From NCBI GenBank assembly GCA_029932425.1, contig JAOZQC010000194.1, forward strand, positions 1-6,078: a stretch of 6,078 bases of DNA, read 5' to 3'. Both the position numbers and the translations under genes were made by a program. The notes beneath the pieces are model-generated. The model had not been told where the DNA came from. It saw nothing but the letters and a program-made list of their open reading frames with translations, and ran no database searches. This document shows, in pieces, positions 5,347 through 6,078 of this stretch. Numbering within the stretch: the stretch's first letter is position 1; every line of letters begins with the position of its first letter. This DNA comes from Planctomycetota bacterium. GTDB taxonomy: Bacteria > Planctomycetota > JAJSAM01.

Positions 5347-6078
5347 CTCGTCCTCCCCACCTCGGCGGCCCGCTCCCCGAGCGCCGCCGCGACCTCGACG
5401 AGTCGAGGGCCGTACTCCGGCCGGACGTCGACGAGGGGGCGTCCCCTCGCCCCCGCCTCGGCGATCCCCCGGTCGAACGGGATCTCCAGGAGGATCGGCA
5501 CGCCCGCCTCGCGGCAGAAGGTCCGGACCCCCGGATCCCCCACGTCGGCCCGGTTCAGGACCACCCCCGCGGGAAGGGAGAGCTCCCGGACGAGCTCCAC
5601 GGCGAGCTTCAGGTCGTGAAGGCCGAAGGGGGTGGGCTCCGTGACCAGGAGACAGGCGGAAGCGCCGTGCAGGGCCTCCACCACCGGGCAGGCGACCCCC
5701 GGAGGGCAATCGATCACCGCCGTTCCGTTCTCCGGGAGGTGACGTTTCACCGCCCGGATCACCGGGCCCGGGCTCGGCTCCGCGAGGGTGAGGCGCCCCA
5801 TGGCGAAGGGGTGATCTCCGAACCGCCCCGTGGAGACCTCCCCCACCACCTTCCGTCCCTCGGCGAAGGCCTCCCGGGGGCAGAGGTCCACGCAGGCGCC
5901 GCAGCCGTGGCAGAGGTGGGGATAGACGTAGGCCCGCCGGGCGATGACCGCGATCGCCCCGAACGCGCACACCTCCCGGCACACGGGGGCCTCGCGATCG
6001 ACACAGCCGTCGCAGCGTTCCGGATCGAGGACCGGGACCATGACCGGCACCTCCCGGGTGTCCTCGATCCGGAGATCA
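5343..6078 (-). CDS. MinD/Mrp-type ferredoxin ATPase, first of the pair, N-terminus beyond right edge
   Basis: The frame is open to the right edge with no stop. The visible part begins inside the protein, just before the ferredoxin insert, so the P-loop should lie off the window; GTG 6050 and ATG 6041 are internal, not starts. The first cluster motif is CDGC-x7-CREVC (cysteine codons at 6014, 6005, 5981 and 5969), with a spacing wider than the usual CxxCxxC. The second, CHGCGACVDLCP, is normal. Further on are FAMGRLTLAEPSPGPVI, the Walker B/switch region AVIDCPPGVACP, and LVTEPTPFGLHDLKLAVEL, all matching regions of the downstream paralogue (for example SGLHDLERVLDLA). It ends at TGA 5343, which overlaps the next start. 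The two proteins probably work together as a heterodimer or sequential pair. Family assignment is firm; the function is inferred from the family. Confidence 0.9.
   Translation of the reverse strand, partial: DLRIEDTREVPVMVPVLDPERCDGCVDREAPVCREVCAFGAIAVIARRAYVYPHLCHGCGACVDLCPREAFAEGRKVVGEVSTGRFGDHPFAMGRLTLAEPSPGPVIRAVKRHLPENGTAVIDCPPGVACPVVEALHGASACLLVTEPTPFGLHDLKLAVELVRELSLPAGVVLNRADVGDPGVRTFCREAGVPILLEIPFDRGIAEAGARGRPLVDVRPEYGPRLVEVAAALGERAAEVGRTR
5351..5358 (-). promoter_or_regulatory. Ribosome binding site deciding the GTG start at 5346
   Basis: GGGGAGGA on the minus strand, 4 nt before the GTG. It lies in the end of the upstream gene and, with the 4-bp GTGA overlap, supports the GTG over the internal ATG at 5328 and indicates coupled translation of the two ATPases. 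Confidence 0.7.

Noticed and set aside
4276..5644. Long plus-strand open frames (447 and 368 codons) over the MinD-type genes
   Set aside because: Antisense shadows of two well-supported ATPases, with no motif or ribosome binding site.
1..6078. CRISPR array, insertion sequence or transposase
   Set aside because: No regularly spaced direct repeats, no transposase-like frame and no terminal inverted repeats with target duplications were seen.

Overview
The window is very GC-rich (about two thirds or more G+C by eye) and almost fully coding. Every gene I can support lies on the minus strand, so it reads right to left. The content is redox-heavy, rich in cysteine clusters and strongly anaerobic: two HdrA-type flavin/iron-sulfur proteins, a FlpD/MvhD-type electron-transfer protein, a TusA sulfur carrier, and two MinD/Mrp-type ATPases carrying ferredoxin-like inserts. 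This mix is typical of high-GC anaerobic bacteria of the Desulfobacterota/Deltaproteobacteria kind (sulfate, sulfur or metal reducers). That placement is inferred from gene content; no phylogenetic marker is present.

Right block (6078 to 4480): two tandem ferredoxin-MinD ATPases. The first runs off the right edge and lacks its P-loop in this window. The second is complete and starts at a GTG overlapping the stop of the first (GTGA). Such pairs are known in anaerobes, for example in the orange-protein (ORP) operon of Desulfovibrio, and are thought to act in Fe-S or metal-cluster assembly or a related ATP-driven process.

Middle (4479 to 4172): a 308-bp non-coding stretch. It holds a good sigma70-type promoter for the left operon, an operator-like inverted repeat, and a GC-rich segment with two strong stem-loops. 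All three non-Watson-Crick positions in those stems are G.U pairs if the RNA is read from the plus strand.

Left block (4171 to 1): a probable five-gene operon. It encodes an ArsR-family repressor, TusA, a FlpD/MvhD-like protein with altered cysteines, a 437-residue QmoA-like HdrA protein, and a second, longer HdrA protein that runs off the left edge. FlpD and both HdrA starts are tightly coupled (17-bp gap, then 4-bp and 8-bp overlaps). The suggested logic is a sulfur-responsive regulator controlling a cytoplasmic Hdr/Qmo-like electron-transfer complex, with TusA supplying or accepting sulfane sulfur. The reaction, direction and electron partner cannot be read from this window. The missing C-terminus of the second HdrA and any HdrBC, QmoC or dehydrogenase genes lie beyond the left edge.
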